Both the position numbers and the translations under genes were made by a program. From DASZIT01 sp963819695 (GTDB lineage: Bacteria; Actinomycetota; Acidimicrobiia; Acidimicrobiales; RAAP-2), in assembly GCA_963819695.1 (NCBI GenBank), contig CAWFXD010000001.1:1984001-2048000 (forward strand): a stretch of 64,000 bases of DNA, given 5' to 3'. How positions within the stretch are numbered: position 1 is the first letter of the stretch; each line of letters begins with the position of its first letter. A model generated the notes under the pieces. The model was not told the origin of the DNA. It saw only the letters and a program-made list of their open reading frames with translations, and made no database searches. This document shows, in pieces, positions 16,747-26,788 of the stretch.

Positions 16747-17363
16747 TGGGCCTGCTCAACACCATCATGGGCCGGACCAAGCCGGTCCAGGCCAACCTCG
16801 ACTCGCTGTTCGGGCTTCCGTCCGCCGCTATCACCCTCCAGAGCGCAGCGGGCATGACCCTCTCGGGACGGGCCGGGGTCTGTTACAAGCCGCCCACCGG
16901 ACAGGGATTCGGGGACATGCAGGCCGAGGTGATGAAGCTGCTCGATATGGAGGGCGACTGCCAGCTCCGGACGGCCGAGGACAGCTACGGGTACCACTGG
17001 GTGGTGGTGGAGAACCTCGACATCGAGGCGCTGGTGACCGAGACCCACCTCATCAATTCGTCACTCTCCGACTCCGGGTGGGGACCCCAGCTGCTGTGTT
17101 CGGTCTTCGGGGTGGCAACCCTTCCCGACGGCGGCACCTCCTCGGAAGCCGGTGCGCCTCCCGGGCCCACCACGGTGCTCACCTCCACCGGGTTCCTGGT
17201 CTACCTGTTCAAGCGCGGAACCTTCTACCCGTTCGTCCCCGATGGCAAAGAGCACCGGAACATCGAGCAGGAGTTGAAGCTGAAGAGCCTGGTGGCCAAC
17301 GATCTGGCTCTCGAATCGGATCTCGACCGGTGGTTCCCATTGTGGGACCTGCCGGTGGGCTGA
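16746..17363 (+). CDS. pspAB: PspA-associated protein PspAB
   Basis: 205 aa from ATG 16746, one base into the htpX stop codon. N-terminus MGLLNTIMGRTKPVQANLD and the LFGLPSAAITLQ segment are characteristic of PspAB. A soluble alpha-beta protein with KRGTFYPFVP and LKLKSLVANDL in the C-terminal half. Part of the envelope-stress operon; molecular role unknown. Confidence 0.88.
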   Translation: MGLLNTIMGRTKPVQANLDSLFGLPSAAITLQSAAGMTLSGRAGVCYKPPTGQGFGDMQAEVMKLLDMEGDCQLRTAEDSYGYHWVVVENLDIEALVTETHLINSSLSDSGWGPQLLCSVFGVATLPDGGTSSEAGAPPGPTTVLTSTGFLVYLFKRGTFYPFVPDGKEHRNIEQELKLKSLVANDLALESDLDRWFPLWDLPVG

Positions 17364-17392
17364 CGCCTGACTCCGGCGGTCCGGGGTTTGGA

Positions 17393-17695
17393 TTACTTGA
17401 CGCCGACGGTGACCCCGTCGATCTGCTTGGCCAGGTCGATGTCTTTGTAGGTGATGCCGCCCGAGTCGTGGGTCATCAGCGCCAGGGTCACCCGGTTGTA
17501 ACGGATGTCGATGTCGGGATGATGGTTGGCCGCCTCGGCCAGGACGCCGACCTCGTTCACGAAAGCCAGTGACCCGACGAAGCCTTCGCACTCCACCGTC
17601 TTGACCAGGCGACCGCCGACCAGTTCCCACTCGGGACCGCCGGCGCCGAACAGTGCCTCGCCAAGTTCATTGTCACTGAGTACCGGTTCGCTCAT
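17393..17695 (-). CDS. 4a-hydroxytetrahydrobiopterin dehydratase (PCD/DCoH family)
   Basis: 100 aa from ATG 17695. The signature ANHHPDIDIRYNRV with the paired catalytic histidines, then LMTHDSGGITYKDIDLA, is diagnostic of pterin-4a-carbinolamine dehydratase. It normally recycles pterin cofactor of aromatic amino-acid hydroxylases, but no such hydroxylase is nearby; in actinobacteria it may act in molybdopterin-related chemistry. Same strand as, and 28 bases after, the P450 gene. Confidence 0.93.
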   Translation of the reverse strand: MSEPVLSDNELGEALFGAGGPEWELVGGRLVKTVECEGFVGSLAFVNEVGVLAEAANHHPDIDIRYNRVTLALMTHDSGGITYKDIDLAKQIDGVTVGVK

Positions 17696-17723
17696 GGGCT
17701 TGCCTCCTGTCGCTGCCCCCAAG

Positions 17724-18935
17724 CTACGCCGGCGCCCCCCGCGGCGCGGCAGGGGTGAAGGTCACCGGCATGGTTTCGTAGCCGGACACGAAGTTGGCCT
17801 CCCGCATGGGCGGCTCGGCCTCGTCCACCAGGGCCAGATCCGGGAGCCGGTCGAGGAGCCGGTCGAACATGATCCGCATCTCCATCCGGGCCAACCGGTT
17901 GCCCAGGCAGAAGTGGGCCCCGAATCCGAAGGCCAGGTGGTCGTTGGGGGTCCGGGTGATGTCGAAGGTGTCGGGATCGTCGAACACCGTCTCGTCCCGG
18001 TTGGCCGACGGGTAGAGGAGCAGCAGCTTCTGGCCCCGACGCAGGGTCTCCCCGTGGAGTTCCACGTCCCGGGTCATGGTCCGGGCCATGTTCTTGATGG
18101 GGGTGACCCAGCGCAGCATCTCCTCCACCGCGGTGGTCATCAGTGACCGATCGGCCCGGAGGGCCTCCAGCTGGTCGGGATGCCGGAGCAGCTCGTACAT
18201 CCCGCCAGTGATCACGTGGCGGGTGGTCTCGTCGCCGCCGATGAGGATGAGCAGCGACTCGTAGATCAGCGACTGGTCGTCGAGGCGGTCGCCGTCGATC
18301 TCGGCGTGCACCAGAGTCCCGATCAGATCGTCGGAGCGGCCGTCCTTCCGCCGCTGCTCGGTGACACCGGTCAGGTAGCCGGCGTACTCGATGGCCGCGG
18401 TGGCGGCCACCTCCATCAGGCCGGGATCGGGCGAACCGAGGGCCCTCAACATGTCGTCGGACCAGCGCAACAGGTCGTCGCGGTCCTCGGGGGCGACGCC
18501 CAGCATGTCGCCGATCACCACCATCGGCAGGGGGGCGGCGATGTCCCGGACGAAATCGGCGGAGCCCTTCTCGCACACCTTGTCGATGATCTCGTCGCAC
18601 ACCGCTCGGATGCCCGGCTCGCTCTCCCGGATCCGGCCGGGAGTGAATCCCTCGCTCACCAGCCGGCGTCGACGGACGTGCTCGGGGGCATCGGTGTCGA
18701 TCATCATCGGGAGGGCATCGGAGTCGGGGCGGATGCCCCCGGCGTTGGAGAAGGTGTCGGGATCCTTGGAGATCTCCTTGATGTCGGCGTAGCGGCTGAT
18801 GCCCCAGACCCCGCCCGCCTCGTCGAAGTAGGCCGGGGCGTGTTCCCGCATCCAGGCATAGGCCGGGAACGGGTTGCCGCCGTAGAACGCCCCGTCGGTC
18901 AGCCCGATGTGAATGTCGGTCGGATGGATGGTCAT
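17724..18935 (-). CDS. Cytochrome P450, CYP142-like (steroid/fatty-acid terminal hydroxylase)
   Basis: 403 aa from ATG 18935. The I-helix reads LLILIGGDETTRH, the ExxR pair lies in VEEMLRWVTP, and the heme loop FGFGAHFCLGNRLAR contains the ligand Cys. Long stretches such as SNAGGIRP, LPMMIDTDAPEH, DFVRDIAAPLPMVVIGDMLGV and NFVSGYETMPVTFTP match the pattern of CYP142, which oxidises the cholesterol side chain at C26. Needs ferredoxin and reductase not present here. A GTG at 18965 would lie inside the operator-like palindrome and is rejected as start. Confidence 0.88.
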   Translation of the reverse strand: MTIHPTDIHIGLTDGAFYGGNPFPAYAWMREHAPAYFDEAGGVWGISRYADIKEISKDPDTFSNAGGIRPDSDALPMMIDTDAPEHVRRRRLVSEGFTPGRIRESEPGIRAVCDEIIDKVCEKGSADFVRDIAAPLPMVVIGDMLGVAPEDRDDLLRWSDDMLRALGSPDPGLMEVAATAAIEYAGYLTGVTEQRRKDGRSDDLIGTLVHAEIDGDRLDDQSLIYESLLILIGGDETTRHVITGGMYELLRHPDQLEALRADRSLMTTAVEEMLRWVTPIKNMARTMTRDVELHGETLRRGQKLLLLYPSANRDETVFDDPDTFDITRTPNDHLAFGFGAHFCLGNRLARMEMRIMFDRLLDRLPDLALVDEAEPPMREANFVSGYETMPVTFTPAAPRGAPA

Positions 18936-18954
18936 GGATTCCAAGGAAAACACA

Positions 18955-18976
18955 CAGCTGGACACCTGTCCAACTG
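18955..18976. promoter_or_regulatory. Near-perfect palindrome upstream of the P450 (TetR-type operator candidate)
   Basis: Inner arms TGGACA and TGTCCA (18959-18964, 18967-18972) are separated by CC; after one mismatched pair the outer CAG/CTG arms continue the symmetry to 22 bp. The site lies 20 bases before the P450 start, where a bound dimer would block initiation. Dimeric repressors of the TetR family often use sites of this length. Confidence 0.6.
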
Positions 18977-19004
18977 TCAGCCGGCGGCCGGTGGGGCCGC
19001 TCGA

Positions 19005-20396
<1,392 letters not shown>

Positions 20397-20508
20397 TGCC
20401 AGCTCCTCTCGGTGTCGGATTCTTGCGAAACCGTCCCCCGGGCGTCCGGACCGAGACCCTACCCGGCGCCCCGGTTGCCATTGTCGTCGGTGACGGCGGG
20501 TCCGACGC

Positions 20509-20973
20509 TCAGGTCTCCAGGACCCGACAGGACGGGCACAACCCGACCAGGTCGAAGTTGTGGTCGGTGACCTCGTAGCCGTGCTCCTCGGCCACAACCC
20601 GGGCGGCTTCGGCCATCGCCCGCTCCAGTCGGGGCGACGGGGTCACGTCCTCGACCTTCCCGCAGGTCCCGCAGGCGAGGTGGTGATGGTGGCCGGCCAA
20701 CTCCTCGGCCAGTTCGAAGCGGGCATGGTCATCGGTGCCGGTAACCCGCCGGACCACCCCGGCGTCGATCAGCGCGGTCACGTTGCGGTAGGCGCTGCTC
20801 TGGGGCAGCTCGTCGGTGCGGGTGAGGATCTCCGGAATCGAGAGCGGACGCCCGGCGCCGGCCAGGGTCCCGACCAGCGCCCGGCGCAGCGGCGTGTACC
20901 GCTGCTCCAGGCCCGCCAGGCGGAGGGCGACCAGATCGTGGACCGACGGGCTGATGATCAACGACCCTGACAT
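20509..20973 (-). CDS. Fur-family metal regulator (Zur-like)
   Basis: 154 aa. Winged-helix N-terminal domain (RYTPLRRALVGTLAGAGRP, SSAYRNVTALIDAGVVRRV) then HHHHLACGTCGKVEDV and a C-terminal CPSC, giving the His cluster and two CxxC structural zinc pairs of the family. Its ATG shares one base with the TAA stop of the permease gene (TAATG). Location as last gene of a zinc/manganese-type ABC operon points to Zur rather than Fur, with the upstream palindrome as its likely operator. Confidence 0.88.
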   Translation of the reverse strand: MSGSLIISPSVHDLVALRLAGLEQRYTPLRRALVGTLAGAGRPLSIPEILTRTDELPQSSAYRNVTALIDAGVVRRVTGTDDHARFELAEELAGHHHHLACGTCGKVEDVTPSPRLERAMAEAARVVAEEHGYEVTDHNFDLVGLCPSCRVLET

Positions 20974-21878
20974 TACGACAGCACCTCGAGGTGGGCGGGG
21001 GCGCCCGGGCGGACAGGCCGGTCCCGTCTCCAGGTGACCAGGAAGGCGACCAGGTAACCGGCGGTAGCCACCGACAGGATCCCGAAGCTGGGTGGGACCC
21101 GGGGGAAGGCATAGGCCAGCGAGAGGCCGACCCACACCGACACCACTGCGATGCCGGCCGACAGCCAGAGCGCCCCGAACGGCCGGGGCGACAGCCGCTG
21201 GGCGGCTCCCGCCGGTGCCGCCAGCAATCCGAGCAGCAACAGGGCGCCGACCGCCTGGGTGGCTTCGCCGGCGGTAATCCCCACCAGCACGAAGAAGGCA
21301 TAGCCGAGGGCCCGCACCGGCACCCCCCGGGCCGAGGCCACCGCCTCGTCGAGACTGGCGAACAGCAGCGGGCGGGCGATGACGATCACCGCCGCCGCCA
21401 CCGCCAGGGCCAGGATGGCGTCGGTGGTGGCCTGGTCGGAGGAGAGCCCGAAGATCGAGCCGAACAGCACACTCACCCCGGCGTTCCCGGAGAATCCGCC
21501 GCTCCCGCTCCGGCCGGTGGTGTAGATGGAGAGGAACAACGCTCCGAGCCCGAGCACCCAGGCGAAGACACTGCCGATCACGGTGTCGTCGGCCTTGGCC
21601 CTCCGTCCCAGGAACGCCATCAGCAACGCGAAGACCACGCAGCCGCCGTAGAGCCCGACCCGGAGGTCGATCCCGAAGGCCAGCGCGGCCAGGGATCCGG
21701 TGAAGGCGACGTGCGAGAGCGCGTCCCCGGTGAACACCTGGCTGCGCAGCACCACGAAGTAGCCGATCAGCCCCGAGGCCAACCCGATGCAGGTGCCGGC
21801 GATGAAGGCGTAGCGGAGGAAGGGATGGTCGAGCATGTGGAACGCGCCCACGAACGGATTGGCCACCAGCCAGGTCAT
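20973..21878 (-). CDS. Metal ABC transporter permease (ZnuB/MntB family), second copy
   Basis: 301 aa with about eight hydrophobic helices. GLIGYFVVLRSQVFTGDALSHVAFTGSLAALAFG is the ABC-3 family segment, and ASARGVPVRALGYAFFVLVGITAGEATQAVGALLLLGLL carries the EAA-like loop. Overlaps the first permease gene by ATGA. Two different permease genes in one operon suggest a heterodimeric channel, as in some manganese/zinc importers. Confidence 0.92.
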   Translation of the reverse strand: MTWLVANPFVGAFHMLDHPFLRYAFIAGTCIGLASGLIGYFVVLRSQVFTGDALSHVAFTGSLAALAFGIDLRVGLYGGCVVFALLMAFLGRRAKADDTVIGSVFAWVLGLGALFLSIYTTGRSGSGGFSGNAGVSVLFGSIFGLSSDQATTDAILALAVAAAVIVIARPLLFASLDEAVASARGVPVRALGYAFFVLVGITAGEATQAVGALLLLGLLAAPAGAAQRLSPRPFGALWLSAGIAVVSVWVGLSLAYAFPRVPPSFGILSVATAGYLVAFLVTWRRDRPVRPGAPAHLEVLS

Positions 21879-22786
21879 CGGTCGACCGCCAACCGGGGCG
21901 CCAACCCCGGACGTCCCCGGGTCCCGATCCACTCGGCCAGGGACCGGCCGGCCGCCGACAATCCGTAGACGGCGAACCCGAAGGTGGTGACGTAGAAGCC
22001 CACCGGGTAACTGGAGAAGTAGGCGGCGGCCAACCCGGCCCACGTCACCAGCAGGGCCAGGAGGACGCTCAGGGCCAGGCTCCACACCGGTCGGGCCGTC
22101 AGCTGCTGGGCGGCGGCGGCCGGCATCACCAGGAGGGCGAAGACCAACAGGGCACCGGTGATCTGGCTCACCTCGGCGGCGGTCGTTCCCAGCAGGACCA
22201 GAAAGACAATGCCGAGCAACCGGACCGGGACCCCCCGGGCCGAGGCCACGTCGGGGTCCACGCTGGCGAAGAAGAGCGGACGGCCGATGGCGGCCAGGAC
22301 GGCCAGCACCGCCGCCCCGACGACCAGCAGGGTCACCACCTGGGAGTCGGAGACGCCGAGGAAGCTGCCGAACAGCAGGCCGGTCACGCTGTCGAGCAGG
22401 CCGCCGTAGAGGCTGACGAACAGCACCCCGCAGGCGAGGGCGAAGGCCTGGACGGTGCCGATCACCGCTGACGCCCGGCTGGTGCCCCCCCGGCTGGTCG
22501 GCGGCACCATGGCGATCACCAGGGAGCCGGCGATGCTGGCGGCGAAGTAACCGGCGGTGATGCTGATTCCCAACCAGACGGCACCGGCGGCGCCCGGGAA
22601 GGAAACCACCGCCAGCGTGTGGCCGGCAAAGCTGGCCCGCCGGAGCACCATCAGCCACCCGACGGCGGCGGCGACCACGGCCACCACGGTGCCGGCCCGG
22701 AAGGCGTTGACCATGAAGTGGAAGGCGAACAGCTGCTGGAGGTCGCGGGAGAGGTTCCAGGTCAGCTCGGTGACCGCTTCCATCAT
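21875..22786 (-). CDS. Metal ABC transporter permease (ZnuB/MntB family), first copy
   Basis: 303 aa, ATG 22786 overlapping the ATPase stop (ATGA); ATG 22783 is a second possibility. Hydrophobic throughout, with GWLMVLRRASFAGHTLAVVSFPGAAGAVWLG and ASARGVPVRLLGIVFLVLLG matching the ABC-3 permeases. Similar layout to its neighbour but clearly diverged, consistent with an old duplication and a heterodimer. Confidence 0.92.
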   Translation of the reverse strand: MMEAVTELTWNLSRDLQQLFAFHFMVNAFRAGTVVAVVAAAVGWLMVLRRASFAGHTLAVVSFPGAAGAVWLGISITAGYFAASIAGSLVIAMVPPTSRGGTSRASAVIGTVQAFALACGVLFVSLYGGLLDSVTGLLFGSFLGVSDSQVVTLLVVGAAVLAVLAAIGRPLFFASVDPDVASARGVPVRLLGIVFLVLLGTTAAEVSQITGALLVFALLVMPAAAAQQLTARPVWSLALSVLLALLVTWAGLAAAYFSSYPVGFYVTTFGFAVYGLSAAGRSLAEWIGTRGRPGLAPRLAVDR

Positions 22787-23678
22787 CCGGACGCCTTCGG
22801 GGGGTGGTCGGCGTGGCGGTCGGCGTGGCGGGCCGGGGCTTCGGGCTCCCCCACCACCACCAGGCGGCCGTCGGAGGCGGACAGCACCTCGATCGGGGTG
22901 CCGTAGAGGGAGGACAGGGTGGCCGAGGTGATCACCTCGGCGGGCGCACCGGCCACCGCCCGACCGCCGGCCAGGTAGACCACCCGATCGAGATAGGAGA
23001 GGATCGGGTTGGCGTCGTGGGCCACGATCATCACCGTCACCCCGCGTTGTTGGCAGAGGCGGGAGATGAGGGCGGCAACCGACGCCTGGTTCGGGAGGTC
23101 GAGGCTGTCGAGGGGCTCGTCGAGCAGCAGGAGCTCGGGCCCGCGCACCAGAGCCTGGGCGATCAACAGTCGCTGCTGCTCGCCCCCCGACACCTGCCCG
23201 ATGGGGCGGGAGGCGTAGGCGGTGGCCCCCACCAGTTCGATGACCTCGTCGACCCGCCGTCGCTGTTCCTGCCGGGCCGCCGACAGGCGGCCGCCCCCGG
23301 GATCGGGAGGCCCCATCGGTCCCCGTCGAAGCCCAAGCGGACGATGTCGATGCCTCGGACCCGCAGGCCGGGGTCGAAGCTCCGGCGCTGGGGCAGGTAG
23401 CCGATGGCCCGGCCGGCGTCTCCGGGAGGGCGCCCGAGCACTGCGGCCCGGCCGCTGGACAGAGGAACCAGGCCGAGTAGGGCTTTGACCAAGGTGGATT
23501 TGCCGGCACCGTTGGGTCCGAGGAGGGCAACGAACTCCCCGCGTCCCACCTTGAGATTGACCCCGGACCAGATGGTCCGCCCGCCCAGCCGCACCACGGC
23601 GTCGACCAGCTCTACCGCCGGCGGTTTGCCGGTGGCGGCTCCGGTGACCGGCGGCGCAGCAAGGTCGGGATCGCTCAT
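22783..23678 (-). CDS. Metal ABC transporter ATP-binding protein, frameshifted
   Basis: Reconstructed ATPase of about 298 aa in two frames. The first part (from ATG 23678) has Walker A GPNGAGKST and the Q-loop YLPQRR; the second part, in another frame, has the signature VSGGEQQRLLIAQ, Walker B LLLLDEP and H-loop VAHD. The frames meet at about 23300-23325, near a GGGG run (reverse strand); adding one base restores WGPPDPGGGRLSA in one frame. Neighbours on both sides are intact, so a sequencing deletion is more likely than decay. Binds ATP and powers metal import. Confidence 0.85.
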
Positions 23679-23683
23679 GCTCG

Positions 23684-24634
23684 CTACCCCGTCGCCTGGG
23701 CCAGGGCCGACTGGATGCCGAGCAGCTGCCGGGTCTGCCAGGCCTGATAGCTGGAGTTGGCCGGCTGCAGGGTCTCGGTGATGGTGGTGTAGGGGATGTG
23801 GGCCGCCTTCACCTCCTGGAGCTGGGCCTGCACGTCGGGGGTGACGTTCTGACTGTTGTACACGTAGATCTTGATCTGGTGCTGCTGGATCTGGGCATCG
23901 ATCGTCTGCTTGTCGGCGGCGGTCACCTCGGTGCCCTCGCTGATCGCCCTCAGAAACGAGTACGGGGTGATCAGGTTGAGGCCCAACGCCGGCGCCAGCA
24001 TCGAGAAGATCGACTCGGACGCGCCCACCGGCGTCCCGCCGTAGGTCGATTTGATCGAGGCGATCAAGTCGTCGTACTGCTTCAGCGCCACCGTGTTGAA
24101 GGCGGACCGCTGCTGGGCGAAGTACGCCGCGTCTGCGGGGTCGAGCTTCTGGTAGTCGGAAGTGATCTGGGCGATGACCGTCTGCACGTCGCTCGGGTTG
24201 TACCAGCGGTGGGGGTTGCCACCGTCGGCCACGCCGACGAGATCGCCGACGTCGAGCACGGTGGCCTTCGATCCCGCCGACTTCAACAGCTGGGGGGCCC
24301 AGGGGTCGTAGCCGATGCCGTTTTCGATCACCATCTGGGCGCCCGCCATGGTCCGCCCGTCAGCTGCCGTCGCCTCGTAGGCGTGGGGGTCGGTACTGGG
24401 ATTGGTAATGATACTTACTACGTGCACATGCTGTCCGCCGATCTGGGCGGCGATGCTCCCCCAGAAATTCTCCGCGGCCACCACCTGGATCACCCCCCTG
24501 CCTGACGATACCGAAAGGCTTCCGCCGCCCGGGGAGGCTGCACTACTGCAGGCGCCCAGCAGAAGGGCGATGGTCACCAGGACGGCTGCGGCGAATCCCA
24601 CTCGGGGGTGCCGGGACAGCGGGATTGATCTCAT
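23684..24634 (-). CDS. Metal ABC transporter substrate-binding lipoprotein
   Basis: 316 aa cluster A-I binding protein (ZnuA/TroA/MntC family). N-terminal signal peptide with lipobox LLLGAC (Cys29), so anchored to the outer face of the membrane. Metal ligands seen at H84 (DPHAYE) and H142 (NPHRWY), with an acidic ligand likely in GASESIF. There is no His-rich loop, which leaves zinc and manganese both possible. First gene of the importer operon; six-base gap to the ATPase gene. AGGA lies eight bases before the ATG. Confidence 0.92.
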   Translation of the reverse strand: MRSIPLSRHPRVGFAAAVLVTIALLLGACSSAASPGGGSLSVSSGRGVIQVVAAENFWGSIAAQIGGQHVHVVSIITNPSTDPHAYEATAADGRTMAGAQMVIENGIGYDPWAPQLLKSAGSKATVLDVGDLVGVADGGNPHRWYNPSDVQTVIAQITSDYQKLDPADAAYFAQQRSAFNTVALKQYDDLIASIKSTYGGTPVGASESIFSMLAPALGLNLITPYSFLRAISEGTEVTAADKQTIDAQIQQHQIKIYVYNSQNVTPDVQAQLQEVKAAHIPYTTITETLQPANSSYQAWQTRQLLGIQSALAQATG

Positions 24635-24676
24635 GCGGAAAATCCTTTGATCGGTCGGTCACCCAGATCCTATACG

Positions 24677-24687
24677 AGAATGATTCT
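24677..24687. promoter_or_regulatory. Fur/Zur-type operator candidate
   Basis: AGAATGATTCT is a perfect 11-bp palindrome around G24682 in an AT-rich patch 43 bases upstream of the binding-protein start, where the operon promoter should be. Sequence style (AATGATT core) is close to Fur-family boxes, and a Fur-family gene closes the operon, so metal-dependent autoregulation is inferred. Confidence 0.6.
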
Positions 24688-24882
24688 TATTCCAAATCCC
24701 TATCCCCCGGCGCGCCGACCCTTCAGCTCCGGAGCCACACCCCCTCCCTCCGGGCCGTCCTTGCCGCGGCTACGTCCTCAGTCCGGGAGCCGTATGCACA
24801 TGCGGCACCGTCCCTCGCGCGTGAGAATTCGGTGGGCTCGGTAGTCTCGTTTCGACGACAATCAAACCGGAGAATGGAAATC

Positions 24883-25287
24883 ATGAGCACAACGTTGACC
24901 AAGGCAGCCCGCGCCCTCATCGAACGCCCCGTCCTCGCCAACGTGGCCACTGTCGATCACCGGGGCCGGCCCCAGCTCACGCCGGTGTGGATCGACATCG
25001 ACGGCGACGACCTGGTCTTCAACACGGCCAAGGGACGGGCCAAGCAGGCCAACCTCGACCGCCAACCCTGGGTGGCGGTGTCAGTGGTAGATCCCGACGA
25101 CCCCTACCGGGTGGTGATCGTCCGGGGCAAGGTGGAAGAGACCGAGGAGGGCGCCGCCGCCCACATCGACAAGCTGGCCAAGAAGTACCTCGGTCTCGAC
25201 GAGTACCCGATGCACCGTCCCGGTGAAGTCCGGATCATCTACCGGGTGAAGGCCGACCACGTGGTGATCCAGCCCGCCGACGACTAG
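24883..25287 (+). CDS. PPOX-class F420-dependent enzyme
   Basis: 134 aa split-beta-barrel protein of the pyridoxamine-oxidase-like F420 family (TIGR03618-like). Shows LANVATVDHRGRPQLTPVWI, the flavin/deazaflavin-binding strand pair, NTAKGRAKQANL and VSVVDPDDPYR. Start ATG 24883 follows GGAGA with nine bases; an in-frame ATG at 24874 is too close to that site. Likely reduces an unknown substrate with F420H2. Divergent from the metal importer. Confidence 0.88.
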   Translation: MSTTLTKAARALIERPVLANVATVDHRGRPQLTPVWIDIDGDDLVFNTAKGRAKQANLDRQPWVAVSVVDPDDPYRVVIVRGKVEETEEGAAAHIDKLAKKYLGLDEYPMHRPGEVRIIYRVKADHVVIQPADD

Positions 25288-25308
25288 GTCGAGCGCTCCC
25301 CGGCAATC

Positions 25309-25818
25309 CTAGAACGGCAGCCCCCGCACGTGAAGGTCGGTAGCGGGCAGAGAGGCTCCATCGACCAACGGCGTCCAGCAGGCGACCATCGGCACGACGA
25401 TCGACCCGGTCGACTGGTCGGCAGAGACCGCCTGGTCGATGGGGAGCCAGCCCATCCCCTCGTAGAACCGCAACCGGGCCGGGAGGCAGAACAGCATGCC
25501 CAGGGTTCCGCCGAGCTCGGCCATCTTGGTCATCGCCCCCAACACGACCTGGCGTCCTGCGCCGTGGCCCCGGTAGTCGCGATGAAGGATCACACCTCCG
25601 AGCCCGAGGACGTCGATGGTCTGTCCGGTCGTCGTCTCCACCCCCGCCGGAACCCAGGCGGCGTGACCGATGAGACGACCGGCGTCGGTCAGCCCGACAT
25701 GACCGGTCTTCTCCCGCCACACGATGCCCAAGTCGGCGGTGGCGAAGGGATCCGTCTCCCCGTCGACGATCCGGGCGAAGTCGTCGGGACCGAAGCCCGG
25801 AAGGTCGATCAACTCCAC
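25309..25818 (-). CDS. GNAT family N-acetyltransferase
   Basis: 169 aa from GTG 25818 (TTG 25827 also possible). Acetyl-CoA loop of motif A is visible as VILHRDYRGHGAGRQVVLGAM, followed by MLFCLPARLRFYEGMGW, the classic FYEKxGF-type end of the domain. Acetylates an unknown amine. The open frame runs far upstream over the LLM gene but without similarity. A 40-base gap separates it from the LLM gene on the same strand. Confidence 0.85.
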   Translation of the reverse strand: MELIDLPGFGPDDFARIVDGETDPFATADLGIVWREKTGHVGLTDAGRLIGHAAWVPAGVETTTGQTIDVLGLGGVILHRDYRGHGAGRQVVLGAMTKMAELGGTLGMLFCLPARLRFYEGMGWLPIDQAVSADQSTGSIVVPMVACWTPLVDGASLPATDLHVRGLPF

Positions 25819-25858
25819 GGCTTTCAAGGTAGCCGACGCCGGCCACCGTCCGAAGGGG

Positions 25859-26725
25859 TCAGCGTTCGCCGAATTCCACCGCCGCGGCCGCCTTCCCGGC
25901 CGCGGCGATGGCGTCGGGATGGTAACCGTCGGGGAGTAAGACGACGCATCCGGTGACGCCGATCTCGGCCATCGACCGGAGATGGTCGCCCAATCGGTTG
26001 GGTCCCCCATCGACCCCGCCATTCCAGATGACCCCGACCCCGTCTCGGTCGCGCCCCATCGATTCGCACTGCTGGCCGACGGCGGCAACCATCGCCGCCA
26101 CCCCGCGAGCATCCCCGCCGACCACCACTCCATCCGACCCGCGGGCCACCGGCTCGGCCACCGCCGGATCATCGGCCACCACCAGGAGAGGTATCCCCCC
26201 GGTCCGCACCGGCCGGGGTCGATTGGGGGCGTGGTCGAGACGGTAGAAGCGCCCGTCATAGCTTGGCGCCTCCTCGGTCAACAGCGCCCGGCAGACAGCC
26301 AGCTCTTCGCCGAGGCGTCGGATGCCATCGGGGCCTTCGCCGGGATCGATTCCCAGCGACAGCACCGCGCGTCCGTGGGAGATCACATCGACGCCGGTGA
26401 CGATCTTGGCCACCATCGACGGCAACCGCACCGTCGGTCCGCGGGGGATAACCCCCAGTCCCAACGAAGTGGTGCGGGTGGCCAGGGCTCCGAGCAGCGA
26501 GTAGGCCTCGAACAGCAACTCGAACCCGCCCGGTTGGGCGAGGACGGAGCCGGCGTGGTCGCTGACCCACACCGAATCGAAGCCACTTTCCTCCGCCCGT
26601 CGGGCAATGTCGGCCAGCCGCTCGAATTCCGCACCGGTATTCGGGTTGGAGGCCGGGTCGGGCGCCGGGTCGGGCAGCCGCAATCCCCGCCGGGGGAGCC
26701 GCAGGCCGCCAGTCGAACCGATCAC
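25859..26725 (-). CDS. LLM class F420-dependent oxidoreductase
   Basis: 288 aa from GTG 26725. Luciferase-like barrel with ARRAEESGFDSVWVSDHAG, TTSLGLGVIPRGPTVR, GRAVLSLGIDPGEGPDGI and VARGSDGVVVGGD. The fifth LLM protein of the window; substrate unknown. Divergent from the prepilin-like gene with a 63-base gap; probably co-transcribed with the acetyltransferase downstream. Confidence 0.82.
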   Translation of the reverse strand: MIGSTGGLRLPRRGLRLPDPAPDPASNPNTGAEFERLADIARRAEESGFDSVWVSDHAGSVLAQPGGFELLFEAYSLLGALATRTTSLGLGVIPRGPTVRLPSMVAKIVTGVDVISHGRAVLSLGIDPGEGPDGIRRLGEELAVCRALLTEEAPSYDGRFYRLDHAPNRPRPVRTGGIPLLVVADDPAVAEPVARGSDGVVVGGDARGVAAMVAAVGQQCESMGRDRDGVGVIWNGGVDGGPNRLGDHLRSMAEIGVTGCVVLLPDGYHPDAIAAAGKAAAAVEFGER

Positions 26726-26788
26726 CGGGCCAGGGTACCGGCTGAGGGGGTCCGCCCCCGGAGCACAAGCCTCAACTGCGCAGGCGAA

